A stretch of DNA of 64,000 nucleotides from Datisca glomerata (taxonomy: Eukaryota; Streptophyta; Magnoliopsida; Cucurbitales; Datiscaceae), in contig QANY01000292.1 of NCBI GenBank assembly GCA_003255025.1, positions 62,001-126,000 of the forward strand. Reading direction: 5' to 3'. A program made the translations under genes and the position numbers. Below are positions 52,214-63,838 of this stretch, in pieces. Below the pieces are notes generated by a model that saw only the letters and a list, made by a program, of their open reading frames with translations, was not told the DNA's origin and did no database searches. Every line of letters begins with the position of its first letter. Within the stretch, counting starts at the first letter, position 1.

Positions 52214-53118
52214 TTTAATCCCATGTGCAAGCACGACGCAAAGCAATCGGGCTTGTACACAATTTTTCGAATGTAGCAATCATTTGTATTATCAAGTCCT
52301 TGATCCTTTGATCGTTCCATTATGTGATTAATGCGGGATGCGTCGATCCGCTATGCCCAATGTGCCTCTTTTGCGTGAGGTAGGAATTTTCATGTTACAT
52401 GAGATCAAATTTATAAGTTAAATTTTTGGGGTGCAATTTTTGAAAAAAAAATCAATTTTTTGAAATTTTTTTGGAGTCCTCATTCTCTTCTCCCTCTTTT
52501 GAAAAGAAAAAAAAATCAAGTCGGGTGGCGACATGAAGTAATGAGGTCGAGCGTGATCGACTGGCGGCATGGTCCGCGGGATGGGCCTTGGCCAGCATGT
52601 CGCCACTGAGGCTCAATGGCGGCATCCAAGTATGCTTGGCCAATGTCGCCACTGAGGTTCAGTGAAGGCAAGCATGCTTGGCCAATGCCGCCACTGAGGT
52701 TCAGTGGCGAACATCAATTTTGAATTTTTTGTTGGAGTTTCCCACTCCTTTCCCCCTCTATAAAAATGACTACAAGCTCCACCTTCCTTCTCCCCTTCAT
52801 TTAAGTGTTATTAAGGTAAAATTATCAATTCCTTCTCCCTCCAAATTTTGAAAAAAAACCTTGGGCAAGGTTGAAGGTTGAAGAACTAGGGTTGCATATT
52901 TGGACATTTTTGGCGAAAAATTCAAAGCTCCAAAGCAAGGTGTTCTTCCCTCTTTTCTCTTTGGCTAGGGTTTGAGGTAAACCCATTGATTTCTCACACT
53001 TTTCTTGCATTTTTTTTAGTGAAATCACTGCTGTAAATTGACTAATGCTTGCTGAAAAATTTGTTGGGTGTTGTAATTTTGGTAAATTTTTTTGCCATGG
53101 GAGTGTTGGGGATGATTT
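52214..53118. other. Untranslated part of Gypsy element 2 with GC-rich repeats
   Basis: No coding frame is supported. At about 52558-52715 three imperfect units of roughly 45-50 bases contain CTTGGCCAATG(T/C)CGCCACTGA followed by GGTTCAGTG. The rest lies between the 3' LTR and the antisense gene and probably holds the leader of that gene. Confidence 0.5.
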
Positions 53119-54545
53119 TTGAACTGGTGTGCACACATACTTTCTAAATCTGAGTATGTTGCCTTGTTAAAGAGAGCCAAACTTTTGGAAGCATTGGAGG
53201 TGGCGTCCAAATTGTCGATCCAACGTGACACCACTCTAGTTCATACACTTATTCATCATTGGTGTAGCAACTCACACACTTTCATCGCTTCTTGGGGGGA
53301 GTTTACCCCTACACTAGAGGATGTGCACGTACTGTTGCATCTTCCAATGTTTACGATTATCAGGCCCTCTTCAACACTATAGGGCCTGAAATGCACAGGG
53401 TGATTGATCTTCTTGATGATGGTTTGAAGAAATCTTACAGGCCTTCTTCAGGCGGTAGACGCGGGAAAAGGGTAAACTTTTCTGGTTGGATGTGTCATTT
53501 CTTCAAGGATTATGATTCAAATCTGAAGAAATCTGCAAGACGTTTTCCCATCGACGGCGTCATGTATAATATAGGGAGGTGGAACTGGCCGCATTCTTAT
53601 CTATGGGGCTTTCGAGATACATCTTCCCAGGTGATGGTCTGGTGATAATTTTCTGCAACTATACTCTTTTGCGTTCATTGTTGTTCAATGCTTGTGTGGT
53701 CTAACATTGCTCTTTTCAAATGTTATTGTAGGTACGCCGAATAATATGGTGAGTAAGCTCATACTCCCGAGGGCAGCTATGTTGGCAACGGGGCAGAGGA
53801 TTGCGCTTGGGCCCTTGTTCTTGGGCAATTTGTACTACTTGCTTAACCATTTTCACAGTGATCTAAAGAGGTCCATGGGCCGGTATGAGGTAACAACCTT
53901 TGGGGACTGCCCATTTTTGTAAATGTTTATATGGGAGCGATTCGTTCACTGCGCTCCTCAAAAGGTTGATCACAAGAAGTGGGAGCACCCTTCTTAACCG
54001 CCCCGTACATGGTCATGGTGTGGGGTTAGGACTCCGTTCGTGTTGACTTTTCATGAGACATTGACGTATACAACTACTTTTAGCCTCGCCCTTATCTAGA
54101 CGGTTGCACCGGTTACACCCGCACCGTGTTTTTGGGAATGGTGGACAGGTATATTACGCTTAGTAGGGAGGCCCTACTTAGTTGGTCGAGTCTCGACAGG
54201 CTTCTGGTGGCGGTCATGATGCCTTCCACTCTTCCAGTGATGGTGGAGCTGGAGGATGGGAGTGGTGGGAACCATTTCACGTCGACGCGCTACAAGTGTA
54301 ATCGGGTTGTACGTTAGTTCGGTTATGACCAGGATACCGCTAGTCTTAATTTGGAGTGGGTACGTGGCAAGGAAGCGTTGATGCTATGGAAGGGTGATAG
54401 GGATTATGGGGACCCAGCTCCTCGCAAGCTACTCGTCCCCCGTGCTGCTCGCATGCCTCGTCGAACAGTAAAGCTCAAAGTGTTTTGGCTGAGTCAGATG
54501 TTGAGATGGACCAGAATCTTAGCGCTCCTCCGAAGATGTTAGATG
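53119..54545 (+). pseudogene. Antisense plant mobile domain (PMD, PF10536-like) gene of Gypsy element 2
   Basis: This gene runs opposite to gag-pol. The PMD core is recognisable across frames: LVHTLIHHWCSNSHTFIASW, GEFTPTLEDVHVLLHLPMF (53230-53350), then RRGKRVNFSGWMCHFF and RFPIDGVMYNIGRWNW. A LILPRAAMLATGQRIALGP segment (53760-53820) and CNRVVR followed by FGYDQD (54298-54335) correspond to the domain's C-terminal part. PMD proteins include MAIN and MAIL1 of Arabidopsis, needed for genome stability and silencing, and PMD genes are known passengers of Gypsy elements. Frame breaks near 53380, 53640 and 53920 show decay, though some could be introns. Confidence 0.75.
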
Positions 54546-55286
54546 TCCCAATCGTTTATAAGGGTGACATCACATTGGGCCTCATTACCAAAGCCTAAGT
54601 TTGGGGTGATGCCTTCTGAGATGGATTAAGAGGTCACTTCAGACATTCAGCTAGTGGGAGTTTCGAGTGAGGTCACTCCGTCATCACCTTCGATGGTATG
54701 TCCTTCTTTGTTTGTATGAAGACCTATACTTTCTTATTAACCATTCACCGTGAACTTTTTACAATGAGCTAGTTGATTGATACTTGTATTTGTTTTAGCA
54801 TCCTCTGGGTAGTTCAGGACAGGTTAGTGGCAAGCTCCCACAATTAGTGCGGCAACAAAAAAGGGCAGCACCCGCGTTGGAGGGAACATCCTCGAATAGG
54901 CTAGTCCAAGCCAAGAAGGTGAGGATGTTGGTATATACATATCTTCCTCTCATTCTTCTCTTTTTTTTGCCAATCATCTCATAATATTGTTATTTTCCTT
55001 ATTTCTTTTGATAGGAGCATGGTCGTGGCCCAATAAAAAAGGATCACCCCATGGTAGAAAGAACTGAAGGGCACGTGCCAGCTGTTTCAGAGAGCGTGGA
55101 GGCTTATCTCGAGGTGTATGAAATTTTTTTTGGCTTGTTTGTGCCATGCTTGTGCATTTCCCCTTGGTCCAAGTTGAAACTGATGTTTCCATATGCAGGA
55201 TTTCATAGCACCGATGTCAACACGATTATCCCCTATCAAGGATGAACTAAATGATCAGGCTTCGTCTCCATCTAGCGAGCGGGGGG

Positions 55287-55289
55287 NNN
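55287..55289. other. Three undetermined bases (assembly gap)
   Basis: NNN interrupts a GGGGGG tract between two similar phrases (TCTCCATCTAGCGAGCGG and TCTCCATTTAGGGAGCGG). A short local duplication was probably hard to assemble here. Confidence 0.9.
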
Positions 55290-55627
55290 CATCTCCATTT
55301 AGGGAGCGGGGGGGGCTTCTTACCATTATCGTGGCAGAAAATGACATGGCTGATTCTGCGACTTCCCCTCTTGATATCATGTAACTGGAAGGGGTGGAGG
55401 AGTCTCCTATAATAGAATATCTCCACGCAATGGTAGGGGTAGCACTCTTATTGCATGCTTTGATAGCGTAGTCTAGCCTATTTGTAAATGCCTTGCCAAC
55501 ATCTTTTTGTTTGATTTTTGTGGGCAAGTTCTTCATATTGACAACGTGTTGCATTTCACCCTGTAGGGATCCGCTGATGTGAATGAGGGCGGGCTGATTA
55601 TGTTGACAGGGGGTGTTCCCCGCAGGG

Positions 55628-57677
55628 CAGAGGATGGAGGTGAGAGTGCAGTAGCACGCTCTTCGGTGTGACTCCCGCAGCTTCCAACACAGTTACTACT
55701 ACTATGGTAACAAACGATGTAAACACCCATGGTGATGCAGTCGTGAGATAGGAGCTCGAGACTAGGGTAGTGGCATCTCAACCCCATTGAGCGTCTGTTG
55801 ATGAGGATCCTCCATTGGATGATGAAGATCGTGCTATATCCCCTCTTTAGAAATAGAGTAGGGAAAGGTCGGACGGTGATAGTTTTGGGAGCGATAGCAT
55901 GAGTTACGGAGCCTACGATGCCCACGAATTCAAGTTGGAGCTTTCTGGACGGATGGTTGAGTATGATCAGGTTTTAGTGGATGAAAAATTGATCTCGTAC
56001 TAGGCATAAGGCCATTGAAACTCACTCTGATTATGGCATTCAGCTCCTAAAGTTTACTAGCCATATTCGCCAATCTTGCATCACTATGGTTGGCGAGACA
56101 TTATTCATTTTGGCCCATCTTCAGTACAAGGATGCCCACTTAGAAGTGGTATCTTATGTGTTGAACATGTGGAAGGAGATGAAGTTGTTGTATATGAAGT
56201 TGGACTGGTTGAGACCCTCCATTTGTAACTTCTGACGGTTGCACCAGCAATTAGCGAGGGATGTGTACATAGAGCATTTAGAAGACAAGCATCGCTGTCA
56301 ACAAGAGCGAATGCTTGCGGCATAAGTGAAGATAACAGATTTAGACGCAGGTCAGAGGATGGAGGTGAGAATGCAGTAGCACGCTCTTTGGTGTGACTCT
56401 CGCAGCTTCCAACACAGTTACTACTACTATGGTAACAAACGATGTAAACACCCATGGTGATGCAGTCGTGAGATAGGAGCTCGAGACTAGGGTAGTGGCA
56501 TCTCAACCCCATTGAGCGTCTGTTGATGAGGATCCTCCATTGGATGATGAAGATCGTGCTATATCCCCTCTTTAGAAATAGAGTAGGGAAAGGTCAGACA
56601 GTGATAGTTTTGGGAGCGATAGCATGAGTTACGGAGCCTACGATACCCACGAATTCAAGTTGGAGCTTTCTGGACGGATGGTTGAGTATGATCAGGTTTT
56701 AGTGGATGAAAAATTGATCCCGTACTAGGCATAAGGCCATTGAAACTCACTCTGATTATGGCATTCAGCTCCTAAACTTTACTAGTCATATTCGCCAATC
56801 TTGCATCACTATGGTTGGCGAGATATTATTCATTTTGGCCCATCTTCAGTACAAGGATGCCCACTTAGAAGTGGTATCTTATGTGTTGAACATGTGGAAG
56901 GAGATGAAGTTGTTGTATATGAAGTTGGACTGGTTGAGACCCTCCATTTGTAACTTCTGGCGGTTGCACCAGCAATTAGCGAGGGATGTGTACATAGAGC
57001 ATTTAGAAGACAAGCATCGCTGTCAACAAGAGCGAATGCTTGCGGCATAAGTGAAGATAACAGATTTAGACGCAGGTCAGAGGATGGAGGTGAGAGTGCA
57101 GTAGCACGCTCTTTGGTGTGACTCCCGCAGCTTCCAACACAGTTACTACTACTATGGTAACAAACGATGTAAACACCCATGGTGATGCAGTCGTGAGATA
57201 GGAGCTCGAGACTAGGGTAGTGGCATCTCAACCCCATTGAGCGTCTGTTGATGAGGATCCTCCATTGGATGATGAAGATCGTGCTATATCCCCTCTTTAG
57301 AAATAGAGTAGGGAAAGGTCGGACGGTGATAGTTTTGGGAGCGATAGCATGAGTTACGGAGCCTACGATGCCCACGAATTCAAGTTGGAGCTTTCTTGAC
57401 GGATGGTTGAGTATGATCAGGTTTTAGTGGATGAAAAATTGATCCCGTACTAGGCATAAGGCCATTGAAACTCACTCTGATTATGGCATTCAGCTCCTAA
57501 ACTTTACTAGCCATATTCGCCAATCTTGCATCACTATGGTTGGCGAGACATTATTCATTTTGGCCCATCTTCAGTACAAGGATGCCCACTTAGAAGTGGT
57601 ATCTTATGTGTTGAACATGTGGAAGGAGATGAAGTTGTTGTATATGAAGTTGGACTGGTTGAGACCCTCCATTTGTA
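55628..57677. repeat. 725-bp tandem repeat, 2.8 copies, in the tail of the antisense PMD gene
   Basis: Units start at 55628, 56353 and 57078, each with CAGAGGATGGAGGTGAGA, and have exactly the same 725-bp period. The third ends at about 57677. Copies differ at only a few positions, such as a TGG/TGA difference at the CTTCTGGCGG site. Each unit carries a plus-strand coding piece (best open at 56811-57050: ILFILAHLQYKDAHLEV, then LHQQLARDVYIEHLEDKH), so it is an amplified exon of the antisense gene. Long minus-strand frames inside are shadows. Confidence 0.9.
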
Positions 57678-58082
57678 TCGTCAGCTCCAGGTGAGGAGCA
57701 CCGCCGTTAAGTTTGACTTTGAGGAGCTTGTAGTGGGTGATGTTTTTGGGACCATAGTTAGATTGGTTGTATTTCTTCATGTACCCCTTATGACTTTTGA
57801 TGTAATAATAACTCATACTATTGTAAACTTTTATTCGTGAATGAGATGTCGTCTTCTTTCTTACTTCACATGCGGAACGTTGCTCGCTATTTCTCTTCTT
57901 TTGTATGCGTAATTTATTTTCTTGTTGCAATGTAATATTTATGCGGTAACACATTGCGAGTGTCATTGGTGAGATCGTGTGAGGTCGTTTGAGCCTGACA
58001 CTTGAGTCCGGGTGATACATCAAATACGCAGATTTGAGCGGTGTATTATAAGTATTCATGATGTCTATCTTATGTGTATTTT

Positions 58083-58268
58083 AAGCGGGAAAGTGGAATC
58101 TTATGTGACTCATCAAGCATGACGCCTATCATAGGTGTTCTTAAATTGAGGCGTGAAAGCTCATACAACTCACCAAGCATGAAGTTTATCATGGGTGTTT
58201 CCAAGTAGAGTCGTGAAAGCCTACGCAACTCACCAAGCATGATATTTATGATGGGTGTTTCCAAGTAG
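58083..58268. repeat. Three-unit tandem repeat of about 62 bases
   Basis: Units contain (G/C)AACTCACCAAGCATGA, then TTTATCATGGGTGTTTCCAA and GTAGAGTCGTGAAAGC-like text. It lies between the RNase H end of pol and the antisense gene, where the integrase would be expected. Confidence 0.75.
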
Positions 58269-58289
58269 ATGAACTTTTTTGGGATCGGG

Positions 58290-60960
58290 GATCAATTAAC
58301 ACTTAAGACAATTCATTTGCATAATCTTGGCTTCCACGGTCATGTTTGGCCAATAGAAACTCATCCTTTAGAGACGTCGTTGTAGGAGCAGCTCTTCCCT
58401 GACACAATAGTCTTGATGTAGACGCATGAGGTGGCTGTGGCCTTCCTCCAAACTCACGCATCGTGAAAGTATTCCATCAACCCCCTATAGAAGAAAACTC
58501 CACTCAAATTAACAAAGTTCCTCAACTCCTTGTTCATAGCAGTTTCCCCTTGAGATAACTGCGCTTTGATCTTGCTTCTCTAATTTTGGGATGGTGGCTC
58601 AGTGTTGCCCTCAGCTACGACGTTCATAGCTTTAATAATGACTTCAACCACTGGAATAGGGTTGGCGAGAGGGAGTTTGGTGGCCAGAGTTGCTAGGGCA
58701 TCAGCATGGTGATTGTTAGATCTAGAAGTGTGTTTAAAAATAACATCATCAAACGTGGTATTGTGCAAGAGCAGGTTCCTTCACGGAAAAATCTCCTCTA
58801 ACTTGGTTGATGATCAAGTTGGAGTCCCATTTGACCTTGATGGTGGTGGCACCCTTATCCTTTACATATCGAAGTTCCAATATAAGAGCTTCATACTCCG
58901 CTTCGTTGTTTGTACATGGGAATGTCAATTTGTATGTCATTGAATAATGTTGCCCAAGGGATCCTCCAAGACAAGTCCTGCTCCACCGCTAGAGTGGGTC
59001 GATGACCCGTCAAATGTCAGAGCCCATGGCACACCCTCACAACAATTGATTTCATGTAGGTCTCCAGGTATGGTCTCGTCTAGGGGTTCCGGTTCACCAC
59101 TCAAAAATTGGGCTAGCAAATCAGCCAACGCTTGACTCCTTTGCACCTTCGGGGTGAGGGGCGTAATGTCAAACTCACTCAGCAACATTGTCCATCGGGT
59201 TAGTCTCTTGTTCAATGCAGGCCTGGTTAAGAGAAAATGAATAAGATTGGACTTATTCATTAAATGAACTCAATTACCCAACATGTAGTGTCATAATTTT
59301 TACGCGGCAAATACAAGAACAAGACAATGCTTTTCACAAGGTGTATATCTAAACTCAGCATCTCTTAGGACCCTACTCAAATAATACATCGGGTGCTCTG
59401 CCCCCTCCTTTTATTGTGCCAACAACGCTCCAATGGACTTAGAGGTTGAGGTGATGTAAAGCAGCAATGGTAGGTCACTACGCGACGGCACCATGTGGCC
59501 GGTGCGAGGAGCACTTCCTGTACGGCATCATACTTTCGTTGGTGCTCTTGTGTCCATGAAAATATGTGATCTCCCTTCAAGAGTGGTTGTATATCACTGA
59601 TGGACTCGGCTAGGGCGGGTATGAATCGACGGACGTATGATACTTTCCATAAGAACGTCTTTAACTCCTTCACAGATCGTGGTGGGGGCATGTCCCTGAT
59701 AGCCTTTACCTTTATTGATCAATTTTTATACCCCGCTTGTGCACACAAAATCCTAAGAACTTCCCCCATGAAACACTGAAAGTGTACTTCAACGGATTCA
59801 TTTTAAGCTTGTACGCCCTGCAACGTTCAAAAACACTCTTCAAGTGCTTCAAATGTGAATTCGCACTCTTGGACTTAACTACCTGATCATCCACATAGTC
59901 TTCAACATAATCGTGGATCATGTCATGGAAAATTATTGTCATGGCCCGTTGGTAAGTAGCCCCCGCATTCTTCAGTCCGAAAGGCATTACCACATAGTAA
60001 AAGTTTCCAAAGGGTGTCTGGAAGGCATTCTTCTCATCATCTCCGATCGCCATCCTAATTTGACTGTATCCACTGAACTCATCCATGAAAGAGAACATTT
60101 CATGTTCCGCTATAGCATCAACCAAGGTGTCTACATTAGGCAGCGGGAAGTCATCTTTGGGGCATGCCTTGATCAAGTCTCTAAAATCCACACAACAACG
60201 GATTTGACCATTTTTTATTTTTACCAGAACGATATTTGCTAACCATGTGGGGTGCTTGATAGGCTTGATAAATCCTGCCTCTATGAGCTTTGAAATGTCA
60301 GACTTGATTTGGAGTTCCACCTCGAGGCTAAAATGGCGAGGGTGTTGCTTGACAGGTGTGCGTTGTTCGGAGACCCCTAGCTTATACGTCACTAAGGTAG
60401 AATCCAACCCCAGCATCTCAGAGTACGACCACGCAAAGACATCCTCAAACTCACCCTAAAGCTTTATCAAGTCATCTAATTGTTTACTATCCAAGTCCTT
60501 TGCTAGGAACACCAGCCTATTTGTGCTCCCCTCCCCAATATGGACTTCCTCCAGTCCCTCATGCGATGGTGATGGGTTGGTTGGTAGAGGTACGTTTTGT
60601 GGTTCACAATTCATCACGTGGATCCCTTGCATAATTCCTTGTGTCTTAGCAAATGCCTCCTCCGTCATTATATCCTCATCTATTTTAGCACCAAGGGGAT
60701 CAGGGTGTACACCTGACCCCTCGCACCATCATAAACGTGAAACCCTCTTTCCGTTTGGCAAAGTTACGCGGATTACCAACTCGGTCCCCGATGCAAGTGC
60801 TTCATTTCCTTTCGCAAGCTCCCACCTCGACAAAGAGGTGGCAATCATCCTTCTAGGCGCGGCGGCACCTACTATTGCAAGTTCGTCAAAGAGTGTCACC
60901 TCTATCAAGTGAGCCTCGGTCTCATCGAATGGTGCTTTGGTAGCCGCCACCGTGATGTTC
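58290..60960 (-). pseudogene. Reverse transcriptase and RNase H region of Gypsy element 2
   Basis: Reverse transcriptase is open from 60416 to 59712: LIEAGFIKPIKHPTWLANIV, CVDFRDLIKACPKDDFPLP, MPFGLKNAGATYQRAM and VEDYVDDQVVKS with the catalytic Tyr-Val-Asp-Asp intact, then FLGFCVHKRGI. The connection to RNase H follows at 59691-59377 (ELKTFLWKVSYVRRFIP, HIFSWTQEHQRKYDAV). A second RNase H part is at 59260-58580 (WALTFDGSSTHSSGGAG, NNEAEYEALILEL, RSNNHHADALATLATKL). Upstream frames at 60950-60456 link it to the protease. After 58580 only faint traces of an integrase zinc finger are seen; the integrase core is missing. Stops break the polyprotein at several points. Confidence 0.85.
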
Positions 60961-60986
60961 TTACCACACCATCGTGATTTCAGACA

Positions 60987-61895
60987 CTAATGCAAGGTTG
61001 ATGGGACACATTCACGATCGTGAATCCATGGCCTCCCTAACAAAACTTGGTATACTGTATTGTACTCGATCGTATGGAAACAGTTGGTGGTTCTTATTGA
61101 TCCAATTTGCAACTCCACATTGACATAACCCATCGGCCTCACACTTGCTGATGAGAAACCCGTACAAATTATTGATTGTCTCATTAGTCGCTTCTCTAGG
61201 ATGTCAACCACCTCGATGGTAGCATAGGACATGACATCCACTCCCGATCCACTGTCCACTAGGGTGCACCTTACATGCACTCCATTGACCATTGCCTCCA
61301 CATAGAGGGGGCGATTGTGTCCCGTCCTCTTAACATGTCGGTCGGCATTGGTGAATGTGATGGCACTCTCCTCGTTCCACCTCATCTTGCTCAAAGACAG
61401 TTGTGCAAAGTAACAATTCATCCGAACATAATTTTGCTGAGCGACATCTATTAACGTTTTGGAGACTTGACGTCTTGCAATATCATCTAACTCAAGCGTA
61501 TCAAAAAAGTTCTTACAAGTCCTTGTGTTCAAGAGTTTATCTAGGAAAGCGATGTCTCTCCCTATGGTTGCTTCCTCATCTGCTTCATTCACTGTGCTAA
61601 CATATGAGGTAGATTTTATTATGCCAGCACTAATCATGTTGACATTGGCATGGTAGGGAAAAGGGGGTGGGTCCACGGGTCTGACACCTTTTGTAATGAT
61701 CTCACCCTTCTTCAACTTCTCATAAAAGAATCTTCTAAAAAATTTACACTCTTGAGTGGGGTGTAATGTAGTGCGGTGATATCTGTAAAAGTTTGAAGAA
61801 CTCATCTCCTCCCTCGTAGGTAGTACGGTATCCCAAGGTAAGGTGATATTTTTATCCTTTATCCATACATTCACTAGCGCTTCCACTTTATCCAT
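60987..61895 (-). pseudogene. Gag end and protease region of Gypsy element 2, one long open frame
   Basis: An open frame of 302 codons. Its first part (FYRYHRTTLHPTQECKFF near 61770) is the His/Cys nucleic-acid-binding end of gag in this element type. The protease follows: CTLVDSGSGVDVM (about 61255), with the catalytic Asp-Ser-Gly triad, and YQVLLGRPWIHD (about 61040). The frame is closed by stops on both sides that would interrupt the full polyprotein. Confidence 0.82.
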
Positions 61896-61999
61896 GGTGC
61901 AAGGAAAATGCAGCGGGTCATTCCTCTCATCTCTGCCTCTCTTACGACCACGCCCATGTGGTTGTGCAACCGCTACTTGAGGATGGTAGCGTGACGTGG

Positions 62000-63263
62000 T
62001 GGGTCTCCAAGGGCGGTCAGGATGGTCATTCCTCTCTGGTTGTCATGGCCTACGTACTGAAGCGCTTGCCCTCTTGGATGCTTCTATCAAGCGGGCGAAG
62101 GTGACAATCCCTAAATTCTCAAGGTAGACCTTGTAGTCACCCAACATCCCTTCGATGCACATCTTTATAAGGGCTTCCTCCTTGCAATCCTCTTGGTAAT
62201 CTATGGCCTTTTCCTTAAATCGTTGAACGTATGACACAAGGTCGTCAGTGATCCTTTGCCTTTCCAGATCTAGTATATTAGTCTTCTCCTCTATGATAAA
62301 TAACTTCACCAAGAAGGTTGATACCATTTACGTCCACGTCAAGATCGATTCGGGTGCCAAGCTCTCATACTAGGTGTAAGAGCGCTCCGTTAAGGACTTG
62401 GAGAACTCATTCAAACGCATGAACTCATCATAACCATAGGGTCCCATATCATCAATTAAACGTATCACATGTTCTTTGGCACACCCATTTCGACCGGTAT
62501 ACTTTTGAAACTTTGGAGGAACATAATCCGCTGGGTATGGTCTCAAGGCCATGTCAGACGAATATGGTGGCCTGAAGTCAACAACGGACTCATTTAATGA
62601 TGCTCTTATCATCTCCTCTTGGAGTACCTTTTGGAGGGCTTCATGGGTAATGAAATGACTACTTCCAACAAGGATGTTTACGCTTGGGGTGAGGTTGGTC
62701 TGAGCTATTGTAGTAGTCGAGCTAGCGAAGTTGTCAAGAGGTGTTGGTGTAACATTGACTTGTGCAAGAGCTTCAATGTTGGCGTAAACATTCGGTTGAA
62801 CATGGTTCTAGGTGAATGATTATGATGGAACACCTACAGCGGCGGATGGTTGGACGCCCATGAGAGAGGTCAATGGCGCGCCTATGGTGGAGGTTAGTTG
62901 CGCTCACATGATGGAGGCTGGTTGCACGCCCATGGTAAAGGTTGCTTGTGCGCTCATAGTGGAGGTTGGTTGCGCACCCATGATGGAGGTGGTCGGTTGC
63001 GCGCCTATGATGGAGGTGGGCGGCAGGTGTTGTGGTGCGGTGGCACTGATGTATGCATTCAATGTATCGATGACTCTCATCATCTCAGTGTTAGAAGCTT
63101 GGAGTTCCCGAATGGCTTCGGCTTGCTCTTACGCTTGTGTAGGTGTGCTTGGTGGTAACTCACGAGAGGTGTTCTCCTCCTCTTGTCCGCGTTCGTCCTT
63201 GAGTATAGGTCCATCTCCCTCCATGTGCGATAGAGCTACTTTTCCCTTTGCACGTCCAGCCAT
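62000..63263 (-). pseudogene. Gag region of Gypsy element 2
   Basis: The start ATG is probably 63263-63261, 50 bases inside the 5' LTR, beginning MAGRAKGKVALSHMEGDG. A TAA at 63131-63129 interrupts it. The N-terminal third holds an 11-residue repeat coded by 62830-63030. The conserved gag segment runs from about 62530 to 62050: YVPPKFQKYTGR, then LVSYVQRFKEKAIDYQ and KMCIEGMLGDYKVYLENLG. More stops occur near 62370 and 62330. Confidence 0.8.
62830..63030. repeat. 33-bp coding minisatellite in the gag gene, element 2
   Basis: About six units on the theme ATGGTGGAGGTTGGTTGCGC then GCCC. On the minus strand they code for an 11-residue repeat like S-I-M-G-A-Q-P-T-S-T-M. The units differ by substitutions and one three-base insertion. 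Confidence 0.8.
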
Positions 63264-63288
63264 GATGGTGCTTCGCTAGTGTGACAAA

Positions 63289-63312
63289 CCACTCCCCAGT
63301 GGAGTCACCAAA
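63289..63312 (-). other. Primer-binding region of Gypsy element 2
   Basis: Directly after the 5' LTR the minus strand reads TTTGGTGACTCCACTGGGGA. The TGG start and position fit a tRNA primer site. It is not the initiator-Met type. The tRNA was not identified. Confidence 0.55.
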
Positions 63313-63833
63313 TGTAGATGCAAGGGTGTCACGTGGGTGAGGTGCAGGAGTGGTCTAGTCCTAGCTCGTGACCTGAACAACGCCTGAGAACGTTAGGGAG
63401 GACGTCGGGAGGTGAAGGGGGAGCACTATAGACACTCAAGGGTGGTGACAAATGCTTGATCTTTCTCTAGAAGTGGGAGTTTCTCATTGTAGAAATTAGA
63501 GCTTCTCTCTCTAAAGTGGGAGCTTCTCTCTCTAAATTTCCAATCCACTCAAATGAAGGAGGAGAGTGATCAATGCACCTCCATGGTACACCCATGAGGG
63601 TGACATCAATGGTGCTACCATAGGGGTGACACGCCATGGTGCTGTCATGGGGACGACCCCAATGGGTACCTTAGTGGCGGCACCTCAAGGGGTGCACCTC
63701 CGTGGCGGCACCCTAGAGGATTCACCTTAGCGGTGACACTCCATCGTACGTCCTTGATGGAGACACTCCCGATACGTCGTAAGAGTTATGTTTTACGAGT
63801 AGTCAACGTTGAGGTTATCAACCCTCATGTACA
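63313..63833 (-). repeat. 5' LTR of Gypsy element 2, internally deleted
   Basis: This copy is 521 bp against 997 bp for its partner. Both ends match, but about 495 bases corresponding to 51475-51970 are missing, joined at a GGAG shared by both sides. The lost part includes the TATA-like block. Confidence 0.88.
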
Positions 63834-63838
63834 CCTTT
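63834..63838 (+). repeat. Target-site duplication CCTTT of Gypsy element 2, right
   Basis: Repeat of 51212-51216, continuing directly into PHO1-family exon 4. Confidence 0.92.

Larger units (their letters stand above)
51217..63833 (-). mobile_element. Ty3/Gypsy element 2 (Tat type) inserted in a PHO1 exon, 12.6 kb
   Basis: Starts TGTAGATGCAAGG and ends CATGTACA, with a CCTTT duplication in exon 4 of the PHO1-family pseudogene. Minus-strand order: 5' LTR (63833-63313), primer-binding region, gag, protease, reverse transcriptase, RNase H, then an opposite-strand plant-mobile-domain gene, and 3' LTR (52213-51217). No integrase core is seen, so it depended on other elements or lost that part after insertion. 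Coding parts are better kept than in element 1, and it must be younger than the PHO1 duplication. Confidence 0.9.

Noticed and set aside
55533..57375. Repeated minus-strand open frames of 130-181 codons in the 725-bp repeat
   Set aside because: They are antisense to the PMD-gene exon, have Ser/His/Cys-rich shadow composition and no homology, and repeat only because the DNA unit repeats.
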